A stretch of DNA of 64,000 nt from Bacillus sp. SM2101 (GTDB lineage Bacteria; Bacillota; Bacilli; Bacillales; SM2101), in contig NZ_JAEUFG010000003.1 of the NCBI RefSeq assembly GCF_018588585.1, forward strand, positions 124,001 through 188,000, given 5' to 3'. Positions 45,950 to 61,150 of the stretch are shown here, piece by piece. A program made the translations under genes and the position numbers. Position 1 is the stretch's first letter; every line of letters begins with the position of its first letter. The notes below the pieces were generated by a model that searched no databases, was not told the DNA's origin, and worked only from the letters and a program-made list of their open reading frames with translations.

Positions 45950-46365
45950 GCCTTATTCTCCTTTCGAATGTTTTGGTCATTCTCATCTAACCATTCTAGA
46001 TTTTTAAATAGCTCATCACGACTGTACTCAGCAAGCTCAAAGTTGTTGGTCATGACTATTGCTTCAGTCGGACAGACTTCTGTGCATAAATCACATAAAA
46101 TACAAATTTCAAAATTAATATCATAAGTATCGATGATTTTCCCTTTTTTATTTGGATCAGGGTGCTTCTTACCAGTCAGTCTAATGCAATCTGTCGGGCA
46201 TATATTTGCACACTGGTTACAAACGATACATTTTTCAGGATAGAATTTTTGTATTCCTCGAAAACGATCAGGAAGTGGTAATGATTCATTCGGATAATCA
46301 TACGTAACCTTCTTCTTCGTTACACTATTTAGGGTATATTTTAATCCTTTTGCTAAACCTAGCAT
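45946..46365 (-). CDS. nuoI: NADH-quinone oxidoreductase subunit I
   Basis: Ferredoxin-like subunit with two 4Fe-4S clusters linking the peripheral arm to the quinone site. The cysteine motifs are CIVCNQCANICP (about residues 46-56) and CILCDLCTEVCP (about 88-98), each followed by a Pro. Length 139 residues is the Bacillus form. It lies between nuoH and nuoJ as usual. Confidence 0.96.
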   Translation of the reverse strand: MLGLAKGLKYTLNSVTKKKVTYDYPNESLPLPDRFRGIQKFYPEKCIVCNQCANICPTDCIRLTGKKHPDPNKKGKIIDTYDINFEICILCDLCTEVCPTEAIVMTNNFELAEYSRDELFKNLEWLDENDQNIRKENKA

Positions 46366-46416
46366 GTACCCAACCCCTTATTTTTTAATGACATATTACT
46401 AGATGAGGATGTTCCT

Positions 46417-47424
46417 CTAAAAGTAGTTAATAATTTCCTTAATTACAGCTGTAATAAAAATATTTGCAAGAGCTACAGGTAGTAACACCTTCCAGCCAAA
46501 TTCCATTAGATGGTCTGCTCGTACGCGTGGAAATGCAACACGGAACCAAATAAGTAAAAATACTACGAAGCTAAACTTTAAAGCAAACCAAACCGCTCCA
46601 GGAATGAAATCAAGGAACATGATCGGATGCCATCCCCCTAAAAATAATACAGTTATTAGTGAAGCCATTGCAAAAAAGTAAACATATTCAGCTAGCATGA
46701 AAAATGCCCAGCGAAACCCTGAATATTCGACGTGGTACCCTGCAATAATTTCTGACTCTGCCTCTGGCAAATCAAAAGGTACACGATTTAACTCTGCAAC
46801 AGCAGCAATTAAAAAGACGACAAAACCAATTGGTTGCCTAAATATATTCCACCAAGTTTCTTGACCTTGAACGATATCATTTAAATTTAAGCTTCCAGTT
46901 AAGAAGATGACCCCTAATACTGACATTACAAGTGGAATCTCGTAAGAAATCATCTGTGCAGCGGCACGCATACTACCTAATAATGCATATTTGTTGTTTG
47001 ATGCCCAACCACCAGTCACAACCCCAATTGTCGTTAAGCCAGATATAGCGATATAATACAATAATCCCACACCAATATCTGCAAATTGAAATGCATCCGT
47101 GAATGGCATTGTTGCCAATACCATAAATGCAGGAGCAAAGGCAATGATTGGAGCAATTAAAAATAGTGGTCTATCAGCATTCTTCGTTACGACATCTTCT
47201 TTTAATAGCAGTTTAAGAACATCTGCAACAGTTTGTAATAAGCCCCAACGGCCCCCCACTTGGTTTGGGCCTATACGTCCCTGCATAAATCCCATTACTT
47301 TCCTCTCTGCTAAGATGCCATATGTAACAAATCCTAGTACTACAAATAAAAATAGCGTACCTAATCCTAAAAAAATGCCCAGATTTCCGACAGTTGGTGA
47401 GGAATGCAATAAGTCTTGTATCAT
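46417..47424 (-). CDS. nuoH: NADH-quinone oxidoreductase subunit H
   Basis: Membrane subunit forming the quinone cavity with NuoB and NuoD (335 residues, eight helices). ERKVMGFMQGRIGPNQVGG, EIPLVMSVLG, and ELNRVPFDLPEAESEIIAGY with its acidic residues are the hallmarks. The ATG shares one base with the nuoD stop (TAATG). Confidence 0.96.
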   Translation of the reverse strand: MIQDLLHSSPTVGNLGIFLGLGTLFLFVVLGFVTYGILAERKVMGFMQGRIGPNQVGGRWGLLQTVADVLKLLLKEDVVTKNADRPLFLIAPIIAFAPAFMVLATMPFTDAFQFADIGVGLLYYIAISGLTTIGVVTGGWASNNKYALLGSMRAAAQMISYEIPLVMSVLGVIFLTGSLNLNDIVQGQETWWNIFRQPIGFVVFLIAAVAELNRVPFDLPEAESEIIAGYHVEYSGFRWAFFMLAEYVYFFAMASLITVLFLGGWHPIMFLDFIPGAVWFALKFSFVVFLLIWFRVAFPRVRADHLMEFGWKVLLPVALANIFITAVIKEIINYF

Positions 47425-48524
47425 TACCCATCTACCTCCCCAAGAACAATATCAACTGCTCCTAAAATAACAATTAAATTCGCCATATTTTCCCCTTTTA
47501 ATAATTTTGAGAGGATTTGCAAATTATAAAATGAAGGCCGACGGAATTTTAAACGATACGGCTCCTTCTTACCGTCACTTGCAATGTAACAGCCTATTTC
47601 TCCACGAGGTGATTCAATTCGCACATACGCTTCACCTTTCGGAGCTTTAATAATCCTAGGTACTTTCGCCAATATTGGACCTTCATTTGGAAACTGTTCA
47701 CAAGCTTGTTCAATTATTTTTAATGACTCTTCAATTTCTTCTAAACGGCAGAAATAACGTGCTAATGCATCGCCTTCTTCTCGAAAAGGTACATCAAAAT
47801 CAAACCTATCGTAGATTGAATATGGCTCGTCTTTTCGTAGGTCCCATTTAACGCCCGTACAGCGTAAGTTTACTCCGCTTAAAGAATATGCAAGTGCATC
47901 TTCCTTCGTATAAGTTCCTACACCTTTTACACGACTCATAAAGATCTCGTTTCCTGTGACGAGGTCATGATACCCTTTAAGCTGTTCGCGCATGTATGGA
48001 ACAAACTCTTCTACCTTCTGAATCCAACCTTCTGGTGCGTCCCACTTGACACCGCCTACCCTCATATAATTAAAGGTAAGTCTAGCACCTGAAAGTTCGT
48101 TTAGCAGATTAATAATCATTTCACGTTCTCTAAATGCATAAAGAAACGGACTGACTGCACCGATATCTAGTAAATATGTTCCCCACCAGACGAGATGACT
48201 TGCGATACGTCCAAGCTCCATCGCCAATACTCGTAAGTATTCAGCTCGTTCAGGTACTTCAAGCCCCATCATTGTTTCAACTGAATGACAAAGGACGTAA
48301 TTATTCGTCATTGCTGATAAATAATCCATTCTATCAGTAAATGGGATAATTTGTGTATATTGTAAGTCCTCTGCTAGTTTTTCTGTTCCACGGTGAAGAT
48401 AACCAATTACTGGTGTCGCTTCCGTTATGATTTCACCATCTATTTTGACCACAAGCCGAAATACACCATGTGTACTTGGATGCTGCGGTCCAACGTTAAG
48501 GAGCATTTCTTCTGTTCGAATCAT
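47424..48524 (-). CDS. nuoD: NADH-quinone oxidoreductase subunit D
   Basis: 49-kDa-type subunit lining the quinone site (366 residues). NVGPQHPSTHGVFRLVV at the N terminus carries the quinone-binding His. HRGTEKLAEDLQYTQIIPFTDR and ESPRGEIGCYIASDG are conserved. It follows nuoC by three bases and is separate from it, as in most Bacillus. Confidence 0.96.
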   Translation of the reverse strand: MIRTEEMLLNVGPQHPSTHGVFRLVVKIDGEIITEATPVIGYLHRGTEKLAEDLQYTQIIPFTDRMDYLSAMTNNYVLCHSVETMMGLEVPERAEYLRVLAMELGRIASHLVWWGTYLLDIGAVSPFLYAFREREMIINLLNELSGARLTFNYMRVGGVKWDAPEGWIQKVEEFVPYMREQLKGYHDLVTGNEIFMSRVKGVGTYTKEDALAYSLSGVNLRCTGVKWDLRKDEPYSIYDRFDFDVPFREEGDALARYFCRLEEIEESLKIIEQACEQFPNEGPILAKVPRIIKAPKGEAYVRIESPRGEIGCYIASDGKKEPYRLKFRRPSFYNLQILSKLLKGENMANLIVILGAVDIVLGEVDG

Positions 48525-48527
48525 CAG

Positions 48528-49724
48528 TTAAACCTCCACATCATACGGTTCGTAGTCTTTTCTAAGCGGGTATCCAACCCAATCCTCTGCAAGTAAAATG
48601 CGTGCTAAGTTAGGATGACCTTTAAAATTGATGCCTAATAAGTCATAAGCTTCCCGTTCAGGCCAATTCGCTCCTTCCCATAATGGTTGCAACGAATCAA
48701 TAATTGGTTCCTCACGATCTATTTTGACCTTTAAGGCAACAGTTTGCCGATTAATATATGAGTATAAATGCACATAAACTTCCATATGCGAAACAAAATC
48801 TGTTCCGTGTATATTCGATAAATAGTCAAAGCTTAACTGTTCATTATATTTTAGGAATTCTGCTATTTTAAAATATGAGTCAGGTGTTGCTACTAGTGTT
48901 GGAACATCTTTTGAAAGCTCATTAATATATGAGTCTGACAAAACTTCCTTTCCAAGATGCTCTTCAATTACTTTTACATATTTATCGAGATAAGGTTGGT
49001 TTTGAGATGGTTTTTTCTCTATTGTTTGATCTGACTCTGTTGCACCACTTGCTTTTGCTTTTGCTGCTGCGGCAGCCTTCGCTTTTGCCTTTGCTGCTGC
49101 AATCGCTTTCGCTTTTGCTGCTGCGGCATCATCATTTTCTACTTTCTCATTGCCACTATCTCTCTGTTGCTTTGCTAAAGCAGCTGCTTTTGCCTTTGCT
49201 GCTGCGGCGGCTTTTGCTTTTGCTGCGGCTGCCGCCTTTGCTTTCGCTTCATCACCTTCAGGAGCTTTTTCGTTTTTTTCTTTTGCTTTTTGTTTGGCTA
49301 ACGCAGCTGCTTTCGCTTTTGCTGCTGCAGCAGCTTTTGCTTTCGCTTCATCACCTTCAGAAGCTCTTTCGTTCTTTTCTTTTGCTTTTTGCTTGGCTAA
49401 CGCAGCTGCTTTTGCTTTTGCTGCTGCGGCTGCCTTTTGCTTTTCAAGGTCTGTTACATCATTAGAACTACTTGTAACCGCTTCCTTTTGTGCTGATTTT
49501 TCGCCCTCATTTTTTTGCTTTGCAATCTCTTTTTGTTTGGCTAATGCAGCAGCCTTTGCCTTCGCTGCTGCGGCAGCTTTTGCTTTAGCCACATCAATAT
49601 TTGAATCATTTTCATCTTCTTTAAGACTAGCATCGTTAGCTTTCTTCTCTGCTAGTTTTTTTAATGCTAGTTCTTTAGCTTTTTTTGCAGCTTCCTTCTT
49701 TTGTTGGTCAAGATCTTTGCTCAT
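48528..49724 (-). CDS. nuoC: NADH-quinone oxidoreductase subunit C with long Ala/Lys-rich N-terminal extension
   Basis: The C-terminal 150 residues, from about 245, are a normal 30-kDa-type NuoC domain (SNIHGTDFVSHMEVYVHLYS, WPEREAYDLLGINFKGHPN, LRKDYEPYDVEV). Before it lie about 240 residues built almost only of Ala, Lys, Gln and Glu. A block AKAKAAAAAKAKAAALAKQ recurs about five times, separated by short polar linkers such as KEKNEKAPEGDE. Such a sequence should be a long helix or unstructured. Nearly repetitive DNA means its length may vary between strains. Extended NuoC proteins occur in some other Bacillus, as I recall; the role is unknown. Confidence 0.93.
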   Translation of the reverse strand: MSKDLDQQKKEAAKKAKELALKKLAEKKANDASLKEDENDSNIDVAKAKAAAAAKAKAAALAKQKEIAKQKNEGEKSAQKEAVTSSSNDVTDLEKQKAAAAAKAKAAALAKQKAKEKNERASEGDEAKAKAAAAAKAKAAALAKQKAKEKNEKAPEGDEAKAKAAAAAKAKAAAAAKAKAAALAKQQRDSGNEKVENDDAAAAKAKAIAAAKAKAKAAAAAKAKASGATESDQTIEKKPSQNQPYLDKYVKVIEEHLGKEVLSDSYINELSKDVPTLVATPDSYFKIAEFLKYNEQLSFDYLSNIHGTDFVSHMEVYVHLYSYINRQTVALKVKIDREEPIIDSLQPLWEGANWPEREAYDLLGINFKGHPNLARILLAEDWVGYPLRKDYEPYDVEV

Positions 49725-49727
49725 TTG

Positions 49728-50240
49728 CTACATCACCTTCTTCCCTGTCTTAGCTTCGTAGCGAATTTTTTCCTTTAATTTATTTATTCCATAAATAAGT
49801 GCTGCTGGATTTGGCGGACACCCAGGAATGTATACATCGACAGGTACAATCTGGTCGACCCCTTTGACAACTGCATAAGACTTAACATATGGTCCTCCCG
49901 CTGTTGCACAAGACCCCATTGCTATTACCCACTTAGGTTCAGACATTTGATCGTATAACCTCTTAACGATAGGCGCCATTTTCTTTGTTACTGTCCCAGA
50001 AACAATCATGACATCAGATTGTCGTGGAGAGGTACGAAAAAAAGAGCCAAAACGGTCTAAGTCATAATGTGATGATCCAACACCCATCATTTCGATACCA
50101 CAACAAGCGAGTCCCATTGTTAATGGCCATAAAGAATTACTTCTCGCCCAACCCTTCAATTGTTCAAGTGTTGTAAAAAATATATTGCGTTTTAATTCTT
50201 CCATTTCTTCTGCTGAAATGTTTTCTATTTTTAAATCCAT
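49728..50240 (-). CDS. nuoB: NADH-quinone oxidoreductase subunit B
   Basis: Binds the terminal 4Fe-4S cluster N2 that reduces quinone. [12 protein letters not shown] has the adjacent Cys pair (about residues 46-47), with further cysteines in [11 protein letters not shown] and IPGCPPNP. About 170 residues from the ATG at 50240, which has AGAAGGTG six bases upstream and overlaps the nuoA end; seven in-frame codons further up are an alternative start. Confidence 0.95.
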   Translation of the reverse strand: MDLKIENISAEEMEELKRNIFFTTLEQLKGWARSNSLWPLTMGLACCGIEMMGVGSSHYDLDRFGSFFRTSPRQSDVMIVSGTVTKKMAPIVKRLYDQMSEPKWVIAMGSCATAGGPYVKSYAVVKGVDQIVPVDVYIPGCPPNPAALIYGINKLKEKIRYEAKTGKKVM

Positions 50241-50605
50241 TTTAACACCTTCTTCTTCCATGCATATATTAACCCGATTAATAACATAACGACAAAAATA
50301 AGCATTTCAATTAATGCGAAAATACCGAGTTCGTCATATGCAACTGCCCATGGGTATAAGAAAACTGTTTCAACATCAAAAATCACAAACATTAAGCCAA
50401 AAATATAATACCTTACGTTAAACTGCACACGTGAATCATGGAATGGTTCAATACCGCTTTCGTACGTCTTTTGTTTTTCACTGTTAGGTGCATGCGGCCG
50501 TAAAAATCGCCCTGCTGTTAATGCAGCTACAGGTAACAAGACTCCTAGACATAGAAAAACGAATACGATTAAATAATTGTTGATGTATAAGTTAAATTGC
50601 TCCAT
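50231..50605 (-). CDS. nuoA: NADH-quinone oxidoreductase subunit A
   Basis: First gene of the nuo operon; small membrane subunit (124 residues, three helices). [20 protein letters not shown] with the quinone-cavity Cys position replaced by Ile, and [18 protein letters not shown] with its acidic residues, are conserved. GGAGGGGGAAC precedes the ATG. Confidence 0.95.
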   Translation of the reverse strand: MEQFNLYINNYLIVFVFLCLGVLLPVAALTAGRFLRPHAPNSEKQKTYESGIEPFHDSRVQFNVRYYIFGLMFVIFDVETVFLYPWAVAYDELGIFALIEMLIFVVMLLIGLIYAWKKKVLKWI

Positions 50606-50663
50606 GTTCCCCCTCCGTTTGTCGTGCCTTGTAATGAAAAAAATATTTTATTTAACCGTTAAC

Positions 50664-50692
50664 ATTATAGCAAATACCAATATTTGTGTCGA
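50664..50692 (-). promoter_or_regulatory. sigma-A promoter of the nuo operon
   Basis: On the minus strand TCGACA (50692-50687) and a perfect TATAAT (50669-50664) are 17 bases apart, with an extended -10 TGC just before. The nuoA start is about 60 bases downstream. Confidence 0.7.
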
Positions 50693-50774
50693 TAAAGCAT
50701 GGACGAAATATTGAATTTTCCATCAGCAACATTACTCATTTTCCAGCCGATCGTCAATGACAAAAATCACAAAC

Positions 50775-50809
50775 AAAAAGGCTTTCTGTATGATACAGAA
50801 AGCCTTTTT
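50775..50809 (-). terminator. terminator of the atp operon
   Basis: A 17-bp perfect inverted repeat, AAAAAGGCTTTCTGTAT (50775-50791) and its complement ending at 50809, lies directly after the atpC stop. The minus strand runs into TTTTTGTTTGT. Confidence 0.9.
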
Positions 50810-50811
50810 AA

Positions 50812-52693
<1,882 letters not shown>

Positions 52694-52705
52694 CTATGAT
52701 CTTTC

Positions 52706-53569
<864 letters not shown>

Positions 53570-53667
53570 TCACCACCTTTTTAAGGTTGTTCAAAATAAG
53601 AAAAATTTTTATATAATTAGCGGCGATCGTATGTTTACAAATGTAAGACCTCGCCGCTTAGCATCAA

Positions 53668-56306
<2,639 letters not shown>

Positions 56307-56447
56307 TCATGAAGACGTTCAAAAACCTAATGTCTTTGAACGATTGTATGTGTAAGAAAATTAAAATTATATTATTTAAACAAAAGGAATGGCGAAGGTT
56401 CTCTGAACATGTTCTTCGCCATTACCCCACTAATCAAAGATCTACTA

Positions 56448-56714
<267 letters not shown>

Positions 56715-56759
56715 TTAAAAAGATGTGTCCAAAAATTAATTTTGAACGAGTAGATTTAT

Positions 56760-57494
<735 letters not shown>

Positions 57495-57501
57495 TTATTA
57501 T

Positions 57502-57882
57502 TCACCTCTCTTCCCCGCGATGAATGAGTTGAAAAAAATAATCTATTATAATGACGATATAGATCGTCATTAATCCCAAAATTGCTGAGTATAAATGAAT
57601 CTTGTCTGGATATTGTAATGCAATATACACGACAAGTGCAGCTGAAGCCATCCGGTTAAATGTTCCTAGTGAACGAACTTTAGTACCTTCTTCCACCGCT
57701 TTAGTAAACCGATTTGACCGGCGAACCATGATCCATAAATTATACAAACTTATTATTGTACCAAATATCAACCCTAAAAAAACCGATTGATATGGTGTGA
57801 ACCCCCAACCTAACACGTAGATTGAAAGCAGAAATAATATGTATTTTCTATAACGTATAGACATTTGCTGCAAATCTTGCAT
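57502..57882 (-). CDS. atpI: ATP synthase subunit I (AtpI)
   Basis: Membrane protein of about 126 residues with four helices, preceding atpB. WGFTPYQSVFLGLIFGTIIS and NLWIMVRRSNRFTKAVEEG are typical of AtpI, which helps assemble the c-ring or binds magnesium. It follows atpZ by two bases. Confidence 0.88.
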   Translation of the reverse strand: MQDLQQMSIRYRKYILFLLSIYVLGWGFTPYQSVFLGLIFGTIISLYNLWIMVRRSNRFTKAVEEGTKVRSLGTFNRMASAALVVYIALQYPDKIHLYSAILGLMTIYIVIIIDYFFQLIHRGEER

Positions 57883-57884
57883 AA

Positions 57885-58109
57885 TTAGGAATCTCCCGAA
57901 AAATAGTGGTTGATCAGGCGCACCATAGCAAATACACCAGCTGCTAGTCCAATAAGAAGACCAATAATTAAAAACAATGGTGCCGTTTCCAATTTACTAT
58001 CGATCCATCTACCAGAAAAAATGCCAAATAAAACTGAACCTACTAGTTGCGAGAGAATGGTCGACATTAGTGCCATCGCTCGTAAAGGGTGTCGTTGGTT
58101 TTGACGCAT
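57885..58109 (-). CDS. atpZ: AtpZ-like membrane protein
   Basis: Two-helix membrane protein of 74 residues: LSQLVGSVLFGIFSGRWIDS and PLFLIIGLLIGLAAGVFAMV. This is the AtpZ/AtpI-like family at the head of Bacillus atp operons. Its ribosome binding site (GTGAGG) is weak and 11 bases away. It is the first gene behind the operon promoter. Confidence 0.85.
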   Translation of the reverse strand: MRQNQRHPLRAMALMSTILSQLVGSVLFGIFSGRWIDSKLETAPLFLIIGLLIGLAAGVFAMVRLINHYFSGDS

Positions 58110-58213
58110 TCCGACATAAACCTCACAATAATACTTTTCAAAACAGCATTAAAAAATGTCTGAAAAGTCTTGTTTTTACCCGCTTGTAAGCCTTATTTTT
58201 TACATCCTTTGTA

Positions 58214-58242
58214 AGCATACAATAGCACATAGTCAATGTCAA
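58214..58242 (-). promoter_or_regulatory. sigma-A promoter of the atp operon
   Basis: On the minus strand a perfect TTGACA (58242-58237) is followed after 17 bases by TATGCT (58219-58214). The first gene, atpZ, starts about 100 bases downstream. Nothing else in the region explains transcription of ten conserved genes. Confidence 0.75.
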
Positions 58243-58304
58243 TCTGTTTGTTGTGAAATGTTCACATTACATAAGCCGACAAAATGTTATATTATTAGAT
58301 TACA

Positions 58305-60578
58305 CTATTTTTCGTTGTTAGCGATGTCTTCTATGACTACCATTGTTTCAAACGAATCCTCCCTCCCCTCTTTTTTGGCAAAGACAATTGCTTTATAAAC
58401 ACCTTCTGCTGGAACTTCATCGAACGATAATGTTTTTTCAAATAAACCTCGCTCTACATCCTTTTGCCAGTCTAAATATGTAATAAAATGAAATGTATCT
58501 GGGTCATACAAAGCTATAGCTAATTCTTCAGCACCACCAGGCAAATATAGCTCATATTGATATGTAGCTGGTTCGTCTCCAATTGTAAATTCAAAGCCCA
58601 TCACCCTTGGATAATCCGGTTCATCTACTACAAAGAGATAAGGTAATGTAATACGTTTGTTATTTTCTCTTATGACAAATGCTCCTGTATGTAAGCCACC
58701 CTCAAACATATTTGGTGTAATATCAAATTTAACATCAACTTGCTTCTTCTCTTTAGGCTGTAATGTAAAGGACATAGGCAAACCCCATTGTAGTCCAGCC
58801 TGATGCTTTGGATATTCGAATGAATAATAAGCACGCTTTGTAGATTGATTTTCAATGGTGAGTGTCACTTTTTTCTTTTGCCGAACATCCTCTGTTTGAA
58901 ATTGCCCGAAGGCAACTGAACTAGGATATACTAAAGTACTTGCTCTAATGGCTTCGGCAAGTTGAATTCTTCCAGCTCCTTGTTCATAGGGCTTATATAA
59001 ACTCCCATCCTCCTTCGTTAGCGTTTTAGCTGTATTCATCAAAGCTGCCTTTACTTGCTCTGGCGTCCAATCAGGATGAGCTTGTTTTATTAACGCACAT
59101 GCCCCTGCCACATGGGGCGCGGCCATACTCGTGCCTTGTAATTGTAAATAGCCATTCGGAACCGTACTATCAATTGCCACGCCTGGAGCGACAATATCAG
59201 GCTTAATACCCCAAGTATATGTAACAGGTCCTCTTGAACTAAAGTCAGCTAACACATCCTTACTAGGTCGTTGAGACGTATACAATAGCCTCTTACCTTC
59301 ATCATGCCGTGCCTTTAGCCATATGCCTTCTTTTTGTGACATTGATACTACAGGAATTGTTGGCTGCTCCTCAAGAGTTCCTAGGAAATCTCCTTCTTTA
59401 TGATTATAAATAATTACTCCAACCGCACCTTCTGCTTGAGCATTTAATGCTTTTTCAGTAAAGGTAATCTTTCCGCGCTCAATGAGGACAATTTTCCCCT
59501 TCACATCAACTAGATCTTCTTTGGTACCAAGACCGCCAAGAACAAATGAAGTCGGTTTGTTTATGTCCCAAGCATGTGAACCCTGCATGGTAGATAACTC
59601 GATCTCTTCATCGTGAAAAGCGACCTTAATAAAAGGATTATGCATTGGAGGCGTTGACGCACCAACAGAAATCGATTTTAAGGACGTACCAGGTGAGCCG
59701 ACCGTCCATATGCTAGGACCAGAATTACCACTTGACGTGACAGCAATGATGCCCTGTTCAACAGCTTTATCAAGCGCTAAACTAGTAGGCCAATCCGGAC
59801 CGTTCACTGTAGTTCCAAGAGATAGATTAATAACATCTACTTGATCTTCAATCGCTTTTTCAATAGCTGCAATGACCTGATCGCTCGTACCAACTCCTCC
59901 TGGACCTAATGCACGATATGCGATAATTTCTGCTTCTGGTGCGACTCCTTTCACCTTTCCATTCGCTGCAATGATTCCAGCTACGTGAGTACCGTGCAGT
60001 GTAGGTAATCCTTCAGCAGCAATCGTCTCCATTGGGTCATTATCATCGTCAATAACATCAAATCCTCCTCCGTAGTTTTTTTGTAAATCTGGATGTGTAT
60101 AATCTACCCCTGTATCAATGACCCCGACTCTCATACCCTTTCCAGTTAATCTTACATTCTCAGGATCAAACAGCCCCCTTACTTCGTGACCACCGATAAA
60201 AGGGACGCTCTTTTCAAGCGTTACACGATATGTGGAAACTGAAGAAGAGTGCTTCACCCATGATTTCTGTAATAATTTATGTATATCCTGTGACTTACCT
60301 TCTACAGCAAACCCTTTAAATGCTATTTCATATATTTGATTAACCCTTATTGATGGAAGTGAGTTGGATAGTTGCTTTTTTGCTCTTTCAAAATGCTCTT
60401 CCTCAACGACAATAATAGCCTTCTCTTGTTTATTCGGAACAAATTTTGGTATAGGGGGTCTGTCAGGGTAAGTTATAACTTGATTTACTGCTTTAAACTC
60501 CTCATGCTGATAAGTAAGATTCAATGTTATAAGTAAGATAAGAAGAAATAGTAGATTCATTTGCCTGAATACTCGCAT
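58305..60578 (-). CDS. secreted subtilisin-like serine protease (Vpr-like, with PA domain)
   Basis: Subtilase S8 protease of 757 residues. A signal peptide lies at residues 7-23 (hydrophobic LLFLLILLITLNL). An I9-type propeptide covers about 50-120. The catalytic triad is Asp155 (VIDTGVDYTHPDL), His195 (LHGTHVAG) and Ser484 (GTSMAAPHVAG), with the oxyanion Asn285 in SSGNSG. A PA-type insert (about 350-410) has AEGAVGVIIYNHKEGD. A C-terminal region of about 200 residues resembles Vpr-like beta-sandwich domains. TGAGGTGATG precedes the ATG. It lies between mnaA and the atp operon with a 21-bp tandem array upstream. Confidence 0.93.
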   Translation of the reverse strand: MRVFRQMNLLFLLILLITLNLTYQHEEFKAVNQVITYPDRPPIPKFVPNKQEKAIIVVEEEHFERAKKQLSNSLPSIRVNQIYEIAFKGFAVEGKSQDIHKLLQKSWVKHSSSVSTYRVTLEKSVPFIGGHEVRGLFDPENVRLTGKGMRVGVIDTGVDYTHPDLQKNYGGGFDVIDDDNDPMETIAAEGLPTLHGTHVAGIIAANGKVKGVAPEAEIIAYRALGPGGVGTSDQVIAAIEKAIEDQVDVINLSLGTTVNGPDWPTSLALDKAVEQGIIAVTSSGNSGPSIWTVGSPGTSLKSISVGASTPPMHNPFIKVAFHDEEIELSTMQGSHAWDINKPTSFVLGGLGTKEDLVDVKGKIVLIERGKITFTEKALNAQAEGAVGVIIYNHKEGDFLGTLEEQPTIPVVSMSQKEGIWLKARHDEGKRLLYTSQRPSKDVLADFSSRGPVTYTWGIKPDIVAPGVAIDSTVPNGYLQLQGTSMAAPHVAGACALIKQAHPDWTPEQVKAALMNTAKTLTKEDGSLYKPYEQGAGRIQLAEAIRASTLVYPSSVAFGQFQTEDVRQKKKVTLTIENQSTKRAYYSFEYPKHQAGLQWGLPMSFTLQPKEKKQVDVKFDITPNMFEGGLHTGAFVIRENNKRITLPYLFVVDEPDYPRVMGFEFTIGDEPATYQYELYLPGGAEELAIALYDPDTFHFITYLDWQKDVERGLFEKTLSFDEVPAEGVYKAIVFAKKEGREDSFETMVVIEDIANNEK

Positions 60579-60680
60579 AGCATCACCTCAGGCTTTAGTT
60601 TTATACGAATGGAATCATTTTATGTGAGGGATACATGTTAATTTCGAGTAAAATGCGGTGTTTTTGTCCAAAACTCTTAC

Positions 60681-60911
60681 TTTACTGTCGAAACTTCTAG
60701 GTTTACTGTCCTAATCAACAGGTTTACTATCCTAATCAACAGGTTTACTATCCTAATCAACAGATTTACTATCCAAATCAACTGGTTTACTATCCTAATC
60801 AACAGATTTACTATCCTAATCAACAGATTTACTATCCTAATCAACAGATTTACTATCCTAATCAATGGGTTTACTGTCCAAATCAACTAGTTTACTGTCG
60901 AAGCTGTACCT
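60681..60911. repeat. tandem array of 11 units of a 21-bp repeat
   Basis: Eleven head-to-tail units of exactly 21 bases follow TTTACTATCCTAATCAACAGG. The central ones are almost identical, the outer ones vary (TTTACTGTCG). They share TTTACTATCC and the following AA.C with the array at 39295-39629. An open minus-strand frame of 69 codons reads IRIVNLL repeats, a product of the 21-base period and without a ribosome binding site. Confidence 0.88.
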
Positions 60912-60980
60912 GTTACAGTCCAAGCAACGACTTTTATTGCCCAAACTAAAAAAGACTGACACTCATCAGTCTTTTTTAAT

Positions 60981-61136
60981 GGCTGTATTCGCATTAAATG
61001 TTGCTTTTCGTACTAAGAGCCAAACACAATTAAACAAATAGAGTTCGTGGCATCTTTTCTTCTGTACAACAATGACTAACCATATAAAACAACTTTTTTG
61101 GTTCTAACAATAGCTACAAAGTTTACGAAAAGAGCC
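60981..61136. repeat. dispersed intergenic repeat (MITE-like), copy of 156 bp
   Basis: Starts GGCTGTATTCGCATTAAATG and ends AGTTTACGAAAAGAGCC; the two ends are imperfect inverted repeats over about 24 bases. Internal blocks GTTCGTGGCATCTTTTCTTC and TGTACAACAATGACTAACCA match the copy at 33324-33446. Confidence 0.7.
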
Positions 61137-61150
61137 TATATTAAAAATTT

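Larger units (their letters stand above)
60579..61150. other. intergenic region made of a tandem array and a dispersed repeat
   Basis: About 570 bases between the protease start and the mnaA stop. The 21-bp array occupies 60681-60911; the dispersed repeat occupies 60981-61136. AAAAAAGACTGACACTCATC and AGTCTTTTTTAA around 60949-60979 form a small terminator-like hairpin. No protein gene is convincing. Confidence 0.6.

Noticed and set aside
49150-49761. Long Ala/Phe-rich plus-strand frame
   Set aside because: It is the antisense of the NuoC Ala/Lys repeats (GCT/GCA codons read in reverse).
60677-60886. A 69-residue protein with IRIVNLL repeats
   Set aside because: Same reason: pure product of a 21-base tandem repeat, no start signal, highly repetitive.
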